This document shows, piece by piece, positions 26,601 to 35,454 of a stretch of 64,000 nt of DNA. A model generated the notes under the pieces. It was not told the DNA's origin. It did no database searches and worked only from the letters and a program-made list of their open reading frames with translations. Both the position numbers and the translations under genes were made by a program. Origin of the DNA: Candidatus Paracaedibacter acanthamoebae (GTDB lineage: Bacteria; Pseudomonadota; Alphaproteobacteria; Paracaedibacterales; Paracaedibacteraceae); assembly GCF_000742835.1 (NCBI RefSeq), contig NZ_CP008941.1:2347690-2411689 (forward strand), written 5' to 3'. How positions within the stretch are numbered: position 1 is the stretch's first letter; each line of letters starts with the position of its first letter.

Positions 26601-28184
26601 TTATAAGGGGCGAGGATCGTCTACATACTCATAGGCGAGGCGTTGGTCGGCGGCTTTTAACTCTTCATCCCCTTCAATGATGGTTGCTTTCAGGAGAATA
26701 ACCAATTCAACAATTTCATCTGTTTCTGATTTGCCTGAGGCTAATTTACCAATTCCCCAAATGTCGCCTAACCAAGGAACTTTGCTATCTTCAGCGGCCT
26801 TTCGGGATTCCATTAGACCGCCCAATACGGCAATTTTCCCAGATCTGACGCGTAAAACAGAATCAATCTCTCGCACTTCCACAACAGGGATCAGGGATGG
26901 TTTGGGGCTTTCACCTTTACCGCCACTGGCCTGAAACGCAATATCAACGGCTGGGTCTGCCACAGACCGATTGAGACGTGATATGGTGGGGCGCAAAGAC
27001 AGAATAATTTCACCGGTGTCTTCATCGATCGACGGTTGAACGGCCATGACCAACCCAATAGGGACGGTTTGAATATCACTGGCTACATTGACGGACTCAC
27101 GGTTAATATTGAGATTGTATTGTTTGTCATAACGTAATCGGAAATAAACTTGATTCTGCGCCACTTTAAGAATAGCACTTTGATTATTCAAGACGGTCAA
27201 ACGGGGGCTGGACAAAGTATTGGTCGCGCCAAATTGTTGAATGGCCTGAAGAATTGCTGAAAAGTCCCCTGTATCAACACCCAAACTTAAAATATCCTGA
27301 TGCGCATGCATGGGGGCCGTAATTTTACCTTCTTGGGCGATTTTTCCTAAAGGAGCGGCGGCACGGAATACACCCCCCGTCAATTGTTTCCAGTTGATAC
27401 CGGCTTTGAAATCATCTTTCAAACTGACCTCAATAACTTTGGCTTCAATCAAGACTTGTGTTGTGGTAGCCCGTTTTAAATTATTGAGATACTGAGTTAC
27501 GGCTCTATGTTGTTTTGCGGTCCCTCTGACGGTAATGACGCCGCCTTGGCGGTGAATGGTAAAGAGGGAAGGGTCGCCTATAATAACTTCGAGATTGCTT
27601 TTAAGCTCTGCCCAAAAATTGTTTTCAACTTTGGCGCTGACATTACTATTGGATCCATTATCCACTGTAGCATTGAGGTCGGTGCTATTGGAAAAGACAT
27701 CGGTTGCAATTGATGTATGGTTATCTGTGGAACGAATAATATTCAACTGTTGGACATTATAGTTATGCGGGAAAGGTGTGTCGACTTCGATCCGAATGGC
27801 CTGACCTTTAATAGAGAAACGAAGATTGGCAAGATCACAGATGTCCTTAATAATGTCAATGAATGGTTTTTTATAGGCTGAGAAAACAATCTGTCGGTCA
27901 ATATCTGGCGTCAACTGAATATCAATCTTATGGCTTTGGGCCAGCGTTAAAAGGGCAGTCTTTAGGGAAAGATTTTCCCCGATCGAAATACTGGCAGGCT
28001 GTTTTAACTTTGCTGGGATGTGTTCAATATGTTTTTTTCTTTTACGCACCACGGGTGGCGGTTGACTCACGGCAGGTTCTGATCTAAGGCTATCCAAGGT
28101 TGCGCGACTGGCGAATTCATTTTGTGCCCGGGGAGGCTGACACGCAGTTATAAAAAAAACAAATAAAACCCACAAATATTTCAT
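26601..28184 (-). CDS. mshL: MSHA-type pilus secretin lipoprotein (MshL-like)
   Basis: Outer-membrane secretin of the type II / type IV pilus superfamily. The signal peptide ends in a lipobox (FITAC, C15). A secretin N0/STN-like region follows (LSLKTALLTLAQSHKIDIQL, then FIDIIKDICDLANLRFSI), then an N1-like domain. The C-terminal secretin domain contains VEVREIDSVLRVRSGKIAVL and GGLMESRK. The length of 527 and the STN plus secretin layout match MshL rather than GspD or PilQ. No other pilus gene lies next to it; a partial MshEN-domain gene is at the left edge of the window. It probably forms a channel for a minimal pilus or secretion apparatus. Confidence 0.85.
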   Translation of the reverse strand: MKYLWVLFVFFITACQPPRAQNEFASRATLDSLRSEPAVSQPPPVVRKRKKHIEHIPAKLKQPASISIGENLSLKTALLTLAQSHKIDIQLTPDIDRQIVFSAYKKPFIDIIKDICDLANLRFSIKGQAIRIEVDTPFPHNYNVQQLNIIRSTDNHTSIATDVFSNSTDLNATVDNGSNSNVSAKVENNFWAELKSNLEVIIGDPSLFTIHRQGGVITVRGTAKQHRAVTQYLNNLKRATTTQVLIEAKVIEVSLKDDFKAGINWKQLTGGVFRAAAPLGKIAQEGKITAPMHAHQDILSLGVDTGDFSAILQAIQQFGATNTLSSPRLTVLNNQSAILKVAQNQVYFRLRYDKQYNLNINRESVNVASDIQTVPIGLVMAVQPSIDEDTGEIILSLRPTISRLNRSVADPAVDIAFQASGGKGESPKPSLIPVVEVREIDSVLRVRSGKIAVLGGLMESRKAAEDSKVPWLGDIWGIGKLASGKSETDEIVELVILLKATIIEGDEELKAADQRLAYEYVDDPRPL

Positions 28185-28289
28185 TGTTCTCAGACAGCTT
28201 GATTAAACCTGTTCTCTTATGCGGGATTTTATTAAAAACTGTCAAGCGATATGTTGAAAATTATGGCTTGCTGTGGGCAGCGATAGACT

Positions 28290-29105
28290 CTAAATCTCAA
28301 CAGTCATCCCACACGCAGCGGCAAAGGTATTAGGGAATTTAAAGCGCGCCTCCATTTCCATGCCATCAATAAATTCATCGGTATGGCTGGGGTCATGATG
28401 AAATAGGGCTAATTGTTTGGCGGAAGCCTTTTCTGCCAGGTTACAAGCCATTTGCCAGGTTGAATGACCATAGTCAGCAACGGCACTGAACTCAGAATCG
28501 CAATAGGTGCTGTCATAGATCAATAAGTCACAGTATTTGGCAAATTTAACAAACTTATCGAACATTCCTTTTTCGTGCGAGGTGTCGCTCAGGTAAACAA
28601 TTGATCTGTTGCCCACGATAAGTTTATAGCCACACGCACCCCCAGGATGGTTTAAGGGAATGGTCTGCATAGAAACTGTGTCATTAAGTTGTAAGGATTC
28701 GCCGGCGACAAAATCTTTATAAAGACGTCGTGCTTTAAAATCATCCCATTTAACGGGGAAATAGGGCGGGGCAAAAATAGTATTGAGGGCTGTCTTTAAA
28801 CCTCTAAATTCTAAACTCATTCCACAATATAAGTTAATTTCGAAGGTTGGATCCCAGGATAAAGGAAAAGCAGGAAGGCCACAAATATGATCTAAATGCA
28901 AATGAGATAAAAACAAGTGACATCTTTTAATATTTTTATCCTGAATGATTTTTGGCGCGTCAATCAAGCCTGAACCGGCATCAAGAATGAACCATTGGTT
29001 ATCAACTAGAATGCTTATACAGCTCGTGTGGCCCCCATATTTAGTATGAGTCCGTGAAGAAATGGGAAAGCTGCCCCGTGTGCCATGAAAAAAAATTTGT
29101 ACCAT
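28290..29105 (-). CDS. metallo-beta-lactamase-fold hydrolase
   Basis: Cytoplasmic MBL-fold enzyme, 271 residues. The metal-binding motif is HLHLDH (H68, H70, D72, H73), preceded by FHGTRGSFP and ILDAGSGL. Further ligands are probably in PLNHPGGACGYK, YLSDTSHE and LFHHDPSHTD. The N-terminal GTRGS-P pattern places it near the PhnP / RNase Z-like phosphodiesterase branch rather than beta-lactamases. The substrate is unknown. It stands alone, divergent from the patatin gene across a 114-base gap. Confidence 0.85.
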   Translation of the reverse strand: MVQIFFHGTRGSFPISSRTHTKYGGHTSCISILVDNQWFILDAGSGLIDAPKIIQDKNIKRCHLFLSHLHLDHICGLPAFPLSWDPTFEINLYCGMSLEFRGLKTALNTIFAPPYFPVKWDDFKARRLYKDFVAGESLQLNDTVSMQTIPLNHPGGACGYKLIVGNRSIVYLSDTSHEKGMFDKFVKFAKYCDLLIYDSTYCDSEFSAVADYGHSTWQMACNLAEKASAKQLALFHHDPSHTDEFIDGMEMEARFKFPNTFAAACGMTVEI

Positions 29106-29219
29106 AATATTTCTGCAAGTATCTCGTCCTTAATTTATAGATTAATACAAAATAATTTAACGATTTATTAATAGGATAAGGTTAAGCTTAAGGTAGGAGT
29201 GTTTTATGAGGAGTAGAAA

Positions 29220-30302
29220 ATGTATAAAACTTTACCACAAGGGCAGGCCGATAATAAGAAAGCAGGCTCAAAGAAAAGGATAGCTATTGCGTTGCAAGGA
29301 GGCGGTTCCCACGGGGCTTTTTCCTGGGGAGTTTTGGATCGTTTACTTGAAGATGGACGCTTTGAAATTGAAGGGTTAACCGGCACAAGTGCGGGGGGCA
29401 TGAATGCTGTTGCGGTTGCGCAAGGCTTGATGAAGGGTGGAGCCCAAGGGGCTCGCGATGAACTTAAATCTTTTTGGGAAAAGATTTCTGAATCTGGTAA
29501 GAACAGCCCTCTCAATCATCGTGGGGCAATCGACAAAGCCTTGGGTAAGTATACCATGTACCACTCCCCAGGATTTGTGGTTTTTGATTACTTAAGCCGC
29601 ATGTTCTCCCCTTATGAATTAAATCCATTGCAACTTGATCCCTTGAAAGATGTAATTGCAAACAGTTTTGATTTCGAGGCGTTGCGCCAATTTAAAGGAA
29701 CAAAACTTTATTTATGTGCTACTCACGTTCGCACAGGTAAGCTGCGTATTTTTGGGTTGGATGAACTTAAGATTGAATGTTTGCTCGCAACAGCTTGCTT
29801 GCCAACCATCCACAGTGCCGTTAAGGTCGATGGCGAATACTATTGGGATGGTGGGTTTATTGGTAACCCTGTTTTCTTCCCGTTAATTTATGATTGTGAA
29901 ACACCGGACATTGTCCTTGTTCAATTAAACCCAACTGTTCGTGACAAATTGCCAACATCTGCCCGCGAGATTGGGGATCGGTTGAATGAAATTACCAATA
30001 ATGCATCTGTTGTTCGTGAAATGCGCGCAATTTCCTTTATTTCTGATTTAATTGATGACGGCTTGCTGGATGCTAAAAAAACTAAGCGTGTCTTCATGCA
30101 CTTGATTGAAGATGAAGAAGCCTTTAGCGAGCTTGGCTGGTCTAGTAAGTTGAACACCGAATGGGAATTCTTGACTCATTTGTTTGAAAAAGGCCGTACA
30201 GCAGCTGACAAATGGATCAAAGCCAATTATGACAATATTGGTAAAAAGACAACAGCACCCGTACGCGACCACTTTGTGGGTGAAAAGTGGAGCAAGAAGT
30301 AA
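29220..30302 (+). CDS. patatin-like phospholipase
   Basis: Ser-Asp dyad lipid hydrolase. The oxyanion loop GGGSHG begins at about residue 27, the nucleophile is in GTSAGG (S57), and the Asp is in DGGFIGNP (D210). IALQGGGSHGAFSWGVLD is the typical entry. Length 360. There is no signal peptide; the ATG 29220 has GAGGAG about 8 bases upstream. Rickettsial patatins of this kind (Pat1/Pat2) are secreted phospholipase A enzymes used in host entry and escape, and a similar role is possible here, but the sequence shows only the enzyme core. Confidence 0.9.
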   Translation: MYKTLPQGQADNKKAGSKKRIAIALQGGGSHGAFSWGVLDRLLEDGRFEIEGLTGTSAGGMNAVAVAQGLMKGGAQGARDELKSFWEKISESGKNSPLNHRGAIDKALGKYTMYHSPGFVVFDYLSRMFSPYELNPLQLDPLKDVIANSFDFEALRQFKGTKLYLCATHVRTGKLRIFGLDELKIECLLATACLPTIHSAVKVDGEYYWDGGFIGNPVFFPLIYDCETPDIVLVQLNPTVRDKLPTSAREIGDRLNEITNNASVVREMRAISFISDLIDDGLLDAKKTKRVFMHLIEDEEAFSELGWSSKLNTEWEFLTHLFEKGRTAADKWIKANYDNIGKKTTAPVRDHFVGEKWSKK

Positions 30303-30329
30303 AAGATCGTTACTGAAAGCTCTTTAGAA

Positions 30330-30357
30330 AACCTCGGCCTTAAGTCCGGGGTTTTTT
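30330..30357 (+). terminator. intrinsic terminator after patatin gene
   Basis: AACCTCGG (30330-30337) pairs with CCGGGGTT (30346-30353) with one T-G pair, followed by a run of six T. It lies 28 bases after the patatin stop. Confidence 0.8.
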
Positions 30358-30571
30358 ATATAAAGTTTTAGATCTAGTGCAAGAATTTCAGTAAAGCAGA
30401 AAGGTGCCTCAACCTGCGCGTACCATTTTTTAAACTAATCCAGAAAAGGTCAAATTTTATAAAAGTTTTTTGAAGACTAATGGTTAATTTTTACAGACTT
30501 TTTACGTAGTTTATTTCTCTTTTTATTTAAAAAATTAAAGTGTCCTTATTAATAGAAAAAGGAGTAAAAAG

Positions 30572-30769
30572 ATGGTAGATCAATTAACGCCGATTGCAAT
30601 TGAAAAGTATCTTAAAGGAATTAGTTTTCCAGCCTCTAAAAATGACTTGATTAGACAGGCTGAAGATAATCAAGCTCCCGATGCCGTAATTAACGTTTTG
30701 GAAGAATTTAGCGACAAAGAGTATAATAGTGTAACTGATGTTGCTCAAGAAGCTAAAAAATCTGAATAA
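30572..30769 (+). CDS. DUF2795 family protein
   Basis: A 65-residue acidic protein with the DUF2795 pattern: IAIEKYLKGISFPASKNDLI followed by RQAEDNQAP, then INVLEEFSDKEYNSVTDV. The family is widespread and uncharacterised, often in stress-related or signalling contexts. AAGGAG lies 7 bases before the ATG. The next gene (30834) is on the same strand 64 bases on, with an AT palindrome between. Confidence 0.85.
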   Translation: MVDQLTPIAIEKYLKGISFPASKNDLIRQAEDNQAPDAVINVLEEFSDKEYNSVTDVAQEAKKSE

Positions 30770-30776
30770 TTATTGT

Positions 30777-30798
30777 TTATTATTTTAAAAAATAATAA
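30777..30798. repeat. AT palindrome between two small genes
   Basis: TTATTATTTT (30777-30786) and AAAATAATAA (30789-30798) form a perfect 10-bp inverted repeat with a 2-base centre, in the gap after the DUF2795 gene. It could be a weak terminator or an operator. Confidence 0.4.
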
Positions 30799-30833
30799 TT
30801 TATTCTACTTCAATAATTAAAGGTAAGAAATCT

Positions 30834-31577
30834 ATGTCGGATTTTTCTGTTCTCCAAAAAGGTAACATCTATTTTTTCTATAGGCCAAAGGTTCAGCATT
30901 CATATGCTCACAGCATAGACGATGTACAAGGATTGCTTCTAGTATTTAAGCCAACAGATCTCAATAAATATATTATCTTACGGGTCGGGAAAAAGCGGTT
31001 GCCTGAAGCTACTTCTTATTTTGCCTTTGTTGAAAAGGTTTGTTCCACTATTGAAGAGCTTAAAGCTCAATTTAAAGGAGAGCATTATAAAACTGCGACG
31101 GAAGGCGAAAGAAAAATGAGTGCAGCTCAATGTGTGGGAGAGGGAAAATATCTTTTTCTTGGTCATGAGCAACATACACATTTATGTTTCCAATTAACGG
31201 ACTTTGAGGAAACAAATACTTTGCAAAAAGAATTCCATTTGACGGCACAGGCCGACTACCTAATAAGTGTTAAAAACCCGCATACTTCTTCGCCCACGGG
31301 GGCTGGTTTGCCGAGGCAGGAAAAAGCAAATTACCCTTTAAATTTACAAAACAATTTTGATGACTATAGATTTATTCCCCTTATCTCTCCTGAGTATTTA
31401 AATTATGAAGGGGCTGAGTTTATAATTATTGGAAAAGATAAATCGGATATTGAAGAAGACAACCCAAAAATTCAAGAATGTCTTCACAATATTACCGATG
31501 ATGACCTACATCAAAATTTTAATCAAATAGAAAATCCTGACAAAGAAGTAGTTAAAATTTTAGGTGAGGATTCTTAA
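30834..31577 (+). CDS. conserved hypothetical protein
   Basis: A 247-residue soluble protein without signal peptide. The segments GNIYFFYRPKV, DDVQGLLLVFKP, ILRVGKKRLP, GEGKYLFLGHEQHTHLCF and YLISVKNP match my recollection of a proteobacterial uncharacterised family with the same ordered blocks; I know no function for it. The C-terminal about 70 residues are acidic and probably less structured. AAGGT lies 8 bases before ATG 30834. It follows a DUF2795 gene and may be cotranscribed with it. About 250 bases without a gene follow. Confidence 0.7.
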   Translation: MSDFSVLQKGNIYFFYRPKVQHSYAHSIDDVQGLLLVFKPTDLNKYIILRVGKKRLPEATSYFAFVEKVCSTIEELKAQFKGEHYKTATEGERKMSAAQCVGEGKYLFLGHEQHTHLCFQLTDFEETNTLQKEFHLTAQADYLISVKNPHTSSPTGAGLPRQEKANYPLNLQNNFDDYRFIPLISPEYLNYEGAEFIIIGKDKSDIEEDNPKIQECLHNITDDDLHQNFNQIENPDKEVVKILGEDS

Positions 31578-31829
31578 GCTTACCAACTATATTACACTTT
31601 ACAACAGGTCTAAGTGTAAAAGATTCTTTCTCTCTCTAGAGTTCTATAAGTTCTACGGAATAAATCCTAGAGAGATAAGATTAGGTTAAGAGTATTTACT
31701 ATCATCATTCAATTAAGGCAATTCTTTCGGCTAGATAAGTATAACCCATTAGCTTAAAAAGATCTTCCTAAGAATATCCCCAATTAAGGTTGAGGATGTA
31801 TTCTTTCGTTTCAAGAAAGTTACGCTAGA

Positions 31830-34800
31830 TTAATAAGAGGCGTAGGCGTTACTAACAGAGGGATCGTTCCCATCGGAAGGGCTATCGCCGTTAGCGTCAG
31901 TGGTGTCGGCAAAATCACCGTAAGTCCCCTCATCACCATAGCCGCTATTCAGTCCAGCTTGTCCATCAGTTTGATCTAAAGAACTGTTACTATCATCGAT
32001 GGTTGCACCGTAATCGTTCAATGAATTGTCCGTATACTGAGGATTGGTAGCCGCCATTTGGGGAATGGTGGCAGTTTGAGCAGAAGATTGTTGCGTAGCA
32101 GGCTGTTGCTGCATCGGTGGTTGTTGTTGAGCGAGTAAGCCATTAAATATATTGCCCATTGTCGCCATCGCAGTGGCGCCTAAAGCATTACCGTTGTCAT
32201 TATCGTCGGAATCACTGTGGAATATTTCACCACCTCCATTCCCACCATCCCCATACGGTGTATTTGAATATTCTGTAGTCTCATCCGTGGATATGCTGGA
32301 CTCTCTATTATCCTCATATTGACCGTCAATGCTCTCAGATGACTCATCTCTTGAGTTATCAGGGATAGTATTAGCGGCATTAGACGGACTCCTAACAGTG
32401 CTTGCGCCATTGTCGAGTGTCGGCTCTTCGCTTGCCGGCTCCTCCACTGATGGTTGTGAGGGGAGAACCGCCTTAGAGTCAGTATTCTGTTCAGGAGCAG
32501 GTTCTTCCTTGGCGGTGCTTGGTGATGGCGTGTTTAAATCGAGAGCGTCCGCTTCTGGGGCAATTATATCTGTCTGTGATGGAACTTCGCTTGCTCCTCT
32601 TTCGTCGGAAGGTTGTTGTGCGGGAACCGCTCCCTCTGAACCACTATCTTCATTATTAACTGACTCGTCCTCTGGAGCGTTGTTTGAGCTTAGAGTGTCA
32701 GAATTTTGATCCATGGTATCCATAGGTGTTGGCTCTTCACTTGCTGCTACATTTACCGAAGCGCGAGAGGAAGCGCTCATCTTGTCCTCTCCCATCTGAT
32801 GCTTAACAGGAGCACTGCCGGTAGAGGGACTTAAGGAAGGATTGGTTGAGCCTTCTAGAGGATCTGATTCTTGATCAGCAGTCTCGGCAGGTGCCGGTTC
32901 TTCATTTGTTACTGCATCGAAAGATGGTTCTGCAGAAGCAGTTGCGCTCGAATCTGACTCTTGGTCCTCGACAGGTTCTTCTCCGGCAGAGGTATCCATC
33001 GATGGGTTGCCTGTAGCGAGCGTATCTGATTCTTGCTCCTCTGTATCTGCACCATAAGTTTCACTTGAACCGAATGAATTGTCTGTTTTTCTAGGACGGG
33101 CTAGGAATGCATCTCTAACTGTACTAGCGGCTCTGACAGCATGTTTCGTAACGGTACCGGTCAATCGATTGAAGAGGCTACGTTTTTTCTGAGGTGCCCC
33201 TGCAGACATTGGCTCTTCAGGTGCTTCTTCCGATGCTTCTTTGGTTGCTTCTCCCAAGGGAGTTTCCTCTGTAAGTTCTGGCATCGCTGCTCCTGTATCA
33301 TTGGCCTCTTCTAGGGGGTCTGTTGCCGTGGGTTCTGGCGGAGTTGTTTCTTCTTCAACAGGTGATGAAGTCGCCGTTTTTTCGAGAGTCGCAATCATTG
33401 TTTCTAACTCAGCCTTGCGTTTCTCTAGGCGTTTGATATTGTTGCATCCGACCGGGCATTGCTTGCCAATTTTGATGCTTTGATCGATATCCTTGAATGT
33501 TTTCATCCGATATGATGGATCATGTTGATGCTTGAGTTCTTCCACCTGTGTATTGAGTTGACGAATATCTGTTCGCAAATCCACTTCATTGTCACAGTTA
33601 GGGGTGCATTGGCCCTTCACGCTAGCCGATTGAGACGCAGTCGGATTGCCGTTAACTTTAACTTTAGCAATCTCTGTTTCTAATTGAGCTTTGCGAGTTT
33701 CAAGCAATTTAATATTATTACATCCAACAGGGCATTGCTTGCCAATTTTGATGCTTGGATTGATCTCTTTTTCGTATGTTCTCACTTTAAATGTTGGATC
33801 TTGAGCAAGCTTTAATTGATCTAACTCAATATTCATTTGACGAATATTGATGCGCAAATCAACTTCATTATCACAGTTAGGAGTACACTGTCCTTTTAGG
33901 CGTTGCGGTTGTGATGCTTCCTCATTTACAGACGCTGGGGTAGTTGTCGCGAGATTCTGTTCCTTTGCTTTAAGATCAGCCAATTCTTTTTCAAAGCGTT
34001 GAACTTGCTTTTCTGCTTGGATGATTTGTGGGCAAGAGGTGTCGCATTTGCCTATGAAACGGCGAATATCAACAGGTCGAATGCTTTTCTTTTGATAACT
34101 TGGGTTTTGACGTTTATGCTCATTCTCAATTTCAAGTTGGATCTTATAAGCTGCTTCTAGCTTTTCACCCAGATCAAAGCAATTCTTCGGGCACTTTTCG
34201 CCTGCTTGAGTAGCTTTAGCTGCCGGGCCTGCTTTGGCATTGAGGTCAGCCAAATCTTTTTCATACTTATCCACTTGACGTTGAATGCCGGTAATTTGTG
34301 GACAGGATGTGTCACACATTCCTTTAAATTGAGCGACATTAACCGGGTTAATCTTCTTCTTTTGATACTTTGGATTTAGGCTGAACTGCTTGTCTTCAAT
34401 CTGGACGCGCAGATCATGAATGTGTTGCAGCATCACACCCGCTTCATGGCAATTCTTTGGACACTTTTCGCCTGTTTGCGTTGGTTTAGCTGCTGGGCTT
34501 GCTTTGGCATTGAGGTCAGCCAAATCTTTTTCATACTTGTCCACTTGACGTTGAATGCCGGTAATTTGTGAACAGGATGTGTCACACGTTCCTTTAAATT
34601 GAGCGACATTAACCGGGTTAATCTTTTTCTTTTGATACTTTGGATTTAGGCTGAACTGTTTGTCTTCAATTTTAACACGCAAGTCATGAATGTGCTGCAG
34701 CATCACGCCCGCTTCATGGCAATTCTTTGGACATTTTTCGCCTGTTTGCGTCGGTTTAGCTTGGTTCTGAGTAGCTTTTCCTGCCGGCGTCACGCCTGCT

Positions 34801-35267
34801 TTGGCATTGAGGGCAGCTAAATCTTTTTCATACTTGTCCACTTGGCGTTGAATGCCGGTAATTTGTGGACAGGATTTCTCACAAGTTCCCTTAAACTGAG
34901 CGACATTAACCGGGTTAATCTTCTTCTTTTGATACTTTGGATTTAGGCTAAGCTGTTTGTCTTCAATTTTAACACGCAAGCCATGAATGTGCTGCAGCAT
35001 CACGCCCGCTTCATGGCAATTTTTTGGACATTTTTCAGCTGTTGGAGTTGGTTTAGTTTTCTTTGCCGTTGTATTGTGGGTGGCCATTGTGGCGGCAGGG
35101 TGGGCTGCATTGGCAGTTTCGCGGGGAGCTCCTGTTTTGGCTGAGGATTTTGGACGTGCTTTTTTGGCTTGAGTCAATGGTTGATGATTTTTATTGTCCA
35201 CGGTAGTGGCGGCTGCCATAGATTGCTCACTTATAAAAAGACTTACCAGTGCTAAAATTACTTTATT
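31830..35267 (-). CDS. giant exported repeat protein with paired CX3C modules
   Basis: Not recognised. A signal peptide (MNKVILALVSLFISEQSMAA) is followed by a basic, Thr/Ala/Pro-rich linker. Six modules of about 75-95 residues follow, each built as CX3C, 44-46 residues, CX3C. Four are type A (CPKNC ... C[DE][TK]SC) and two type B (CTPNC ... CPVGC); the segment after each module is a Lys/Glu/Leu-rich coiled-coil helix. The C-terminal half (about 620 residues) is acidic, Ser/Thr/Glu/Pro-rich and apparently disordered, ending in Gly/Asp/Asn-rich sequence. ATG 35267 is preferred to the upstream ATG at 35288 because TGAGGT lies right before it. Probably a surface or secreted structural protein held by disulfides. 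Confidence 0.75.
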   Translation of the reverse strand, partial: NKVILALVSLFISEQSMAAATTVDNKNHQPLTQAKKARPKSSAKTGAPRETANAAHPAATMATHNTTAKKTKPTPTAEKCPKNCHEAGVMLQHIHGLRVKIEDKQLSLNPKYQKKKINPVNVAQFKGTCEKSCPQITGIQRQVDKYEKDLAALNAKAGVTPAGKATQNQAKPTQTGEKCPKNCHEAGVMLQHIHDLRVKIEDKQFSLNPKYQKKKINPVNVAQFKGTCDTSCSQITGIQRQVDKYEKDLADLNAKASPAAKPTQTGEKCPKNCHEAGVMLQHIHDLRVQIEDKQFSLNPKYQKKKINPVNVAQFKGMCDTSCPQITGIQRQVDKYEKDLADLNAKAGPAAKATQAGEKCPKNCFDLGEKLEAAYKIQLEIENEHKRQNPSYQKKSIRPVDIRRFIGKCDTSCPQIIQAEKQVQRFEKELADLKAKEQNLATTTPASVNEEASQPQRLKGQCTPNCDNEVDLRINIRQMNIELDQLKLAQDPTFKVRTYEKEINPSIKIGKQCPVGCNNIKLLETRKAQLETEIAKVKVNGNPTASQSASVKGQCTPNCDNEVDLRTDIRQLNTQVEELKHQHDPSYRMKTFKDIDQSIKIGKQCPVGCNNIKRLEKRKAELETMIATLEKTATSSPVEEETTPPEPTATDPLEEANDTGAAMPELTEETPLGEATKEASEEAPEEPMSAGAPQKKRSLFNRLTGTVTKHAVRAASTVRDAFLARPRKTDNSFGSSETYGADTEEQESDTLATGNPSMDTSAGEEPVEDQESDSSATASAEPSFDAVTNEEPAPAETADQESDPLEGSTNPSLSPSTGSAPVKHQMGEDKMSASSRASVNVAASEEPTPMDTMDQNSDTLSSNNAPEDESVNNEDSGSEGAVPAQQPSDERGASEVPSQTDIIAPEADALDLNTPSPSTAKEEPAPEQNTDSKAVLPSQPSVEEPASEEPTLDNGASTVRSPSNAANTIPDNSRDESSESIDGQYEDNRESSISTDETTEYSNTPYGDGGNGGGEIFHSDSDDNDNGNALGATAMATMGNIFNGLLAQQQPPMQQQPATQQSSAQTATIPQMAATNPQYTDNSLNDYGATIDDSNSSLDQTDGQAGLNSGYGDEGTYGDFADTTDANGDSPSDGNDPSVSNAYASY
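33380..33905 (-). repeat. type B tandem repeats in the giant exported protein
   Basis: Two copies of a second CX3C module (CTPNC ... CPVGC), with equivalent points at 33592 and 33871, a 279-base period. They share the type A architecture but little DNA identity with it. Confidence 0.8.
33960..35040 (-). repeat. type A tandem repeats in the giant exported protein
   Basis: Four in-frame copies of a CX3C module. The same anchor sequence recurs at 35011, 34714, 34444 and 34174, which gives units of 297, 270 and 270 bases. Copies 1-3 are nearly identical in DNA over long stretches (for example around CGACATTAACCGGGTTAATC), so they were duplicated or homogenised recently. Copy 4 has diverged. Confidence 0.85.
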
Positions 35268-35454
35268 CATTACCTCAATCCATTCCATTAGAAATTCTCA
35301 GTACTAAGTATGAGGAGTAATTTTTTAAAATATAGTTAACGACCGCCCATAATTTTCTGAATTTTTTGAAGGCTGTTTAGTCGACCTCGAGAAAATCTTG
35401 CGATGCTGAGAACAATCGATTAAACTTTGGAATAACACACAAATATATAATGAG

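Noticed and set aside
32329-32709. Long plus-strand ORF rich in Ser/Gly/Leu opposite the giant repeat protein
   Set aside because: It is a shadow of the low-complexity acidic region on the minus strand; no ribosome site and no recognisable family.
33960-35040. Regular repeats of about 270 bases resembling a CRISPR-like or satellite array
   Set aside because: They are in-frame protein repeats within one continuous reading frame, and the unit is far too long for CRISPR repeats.
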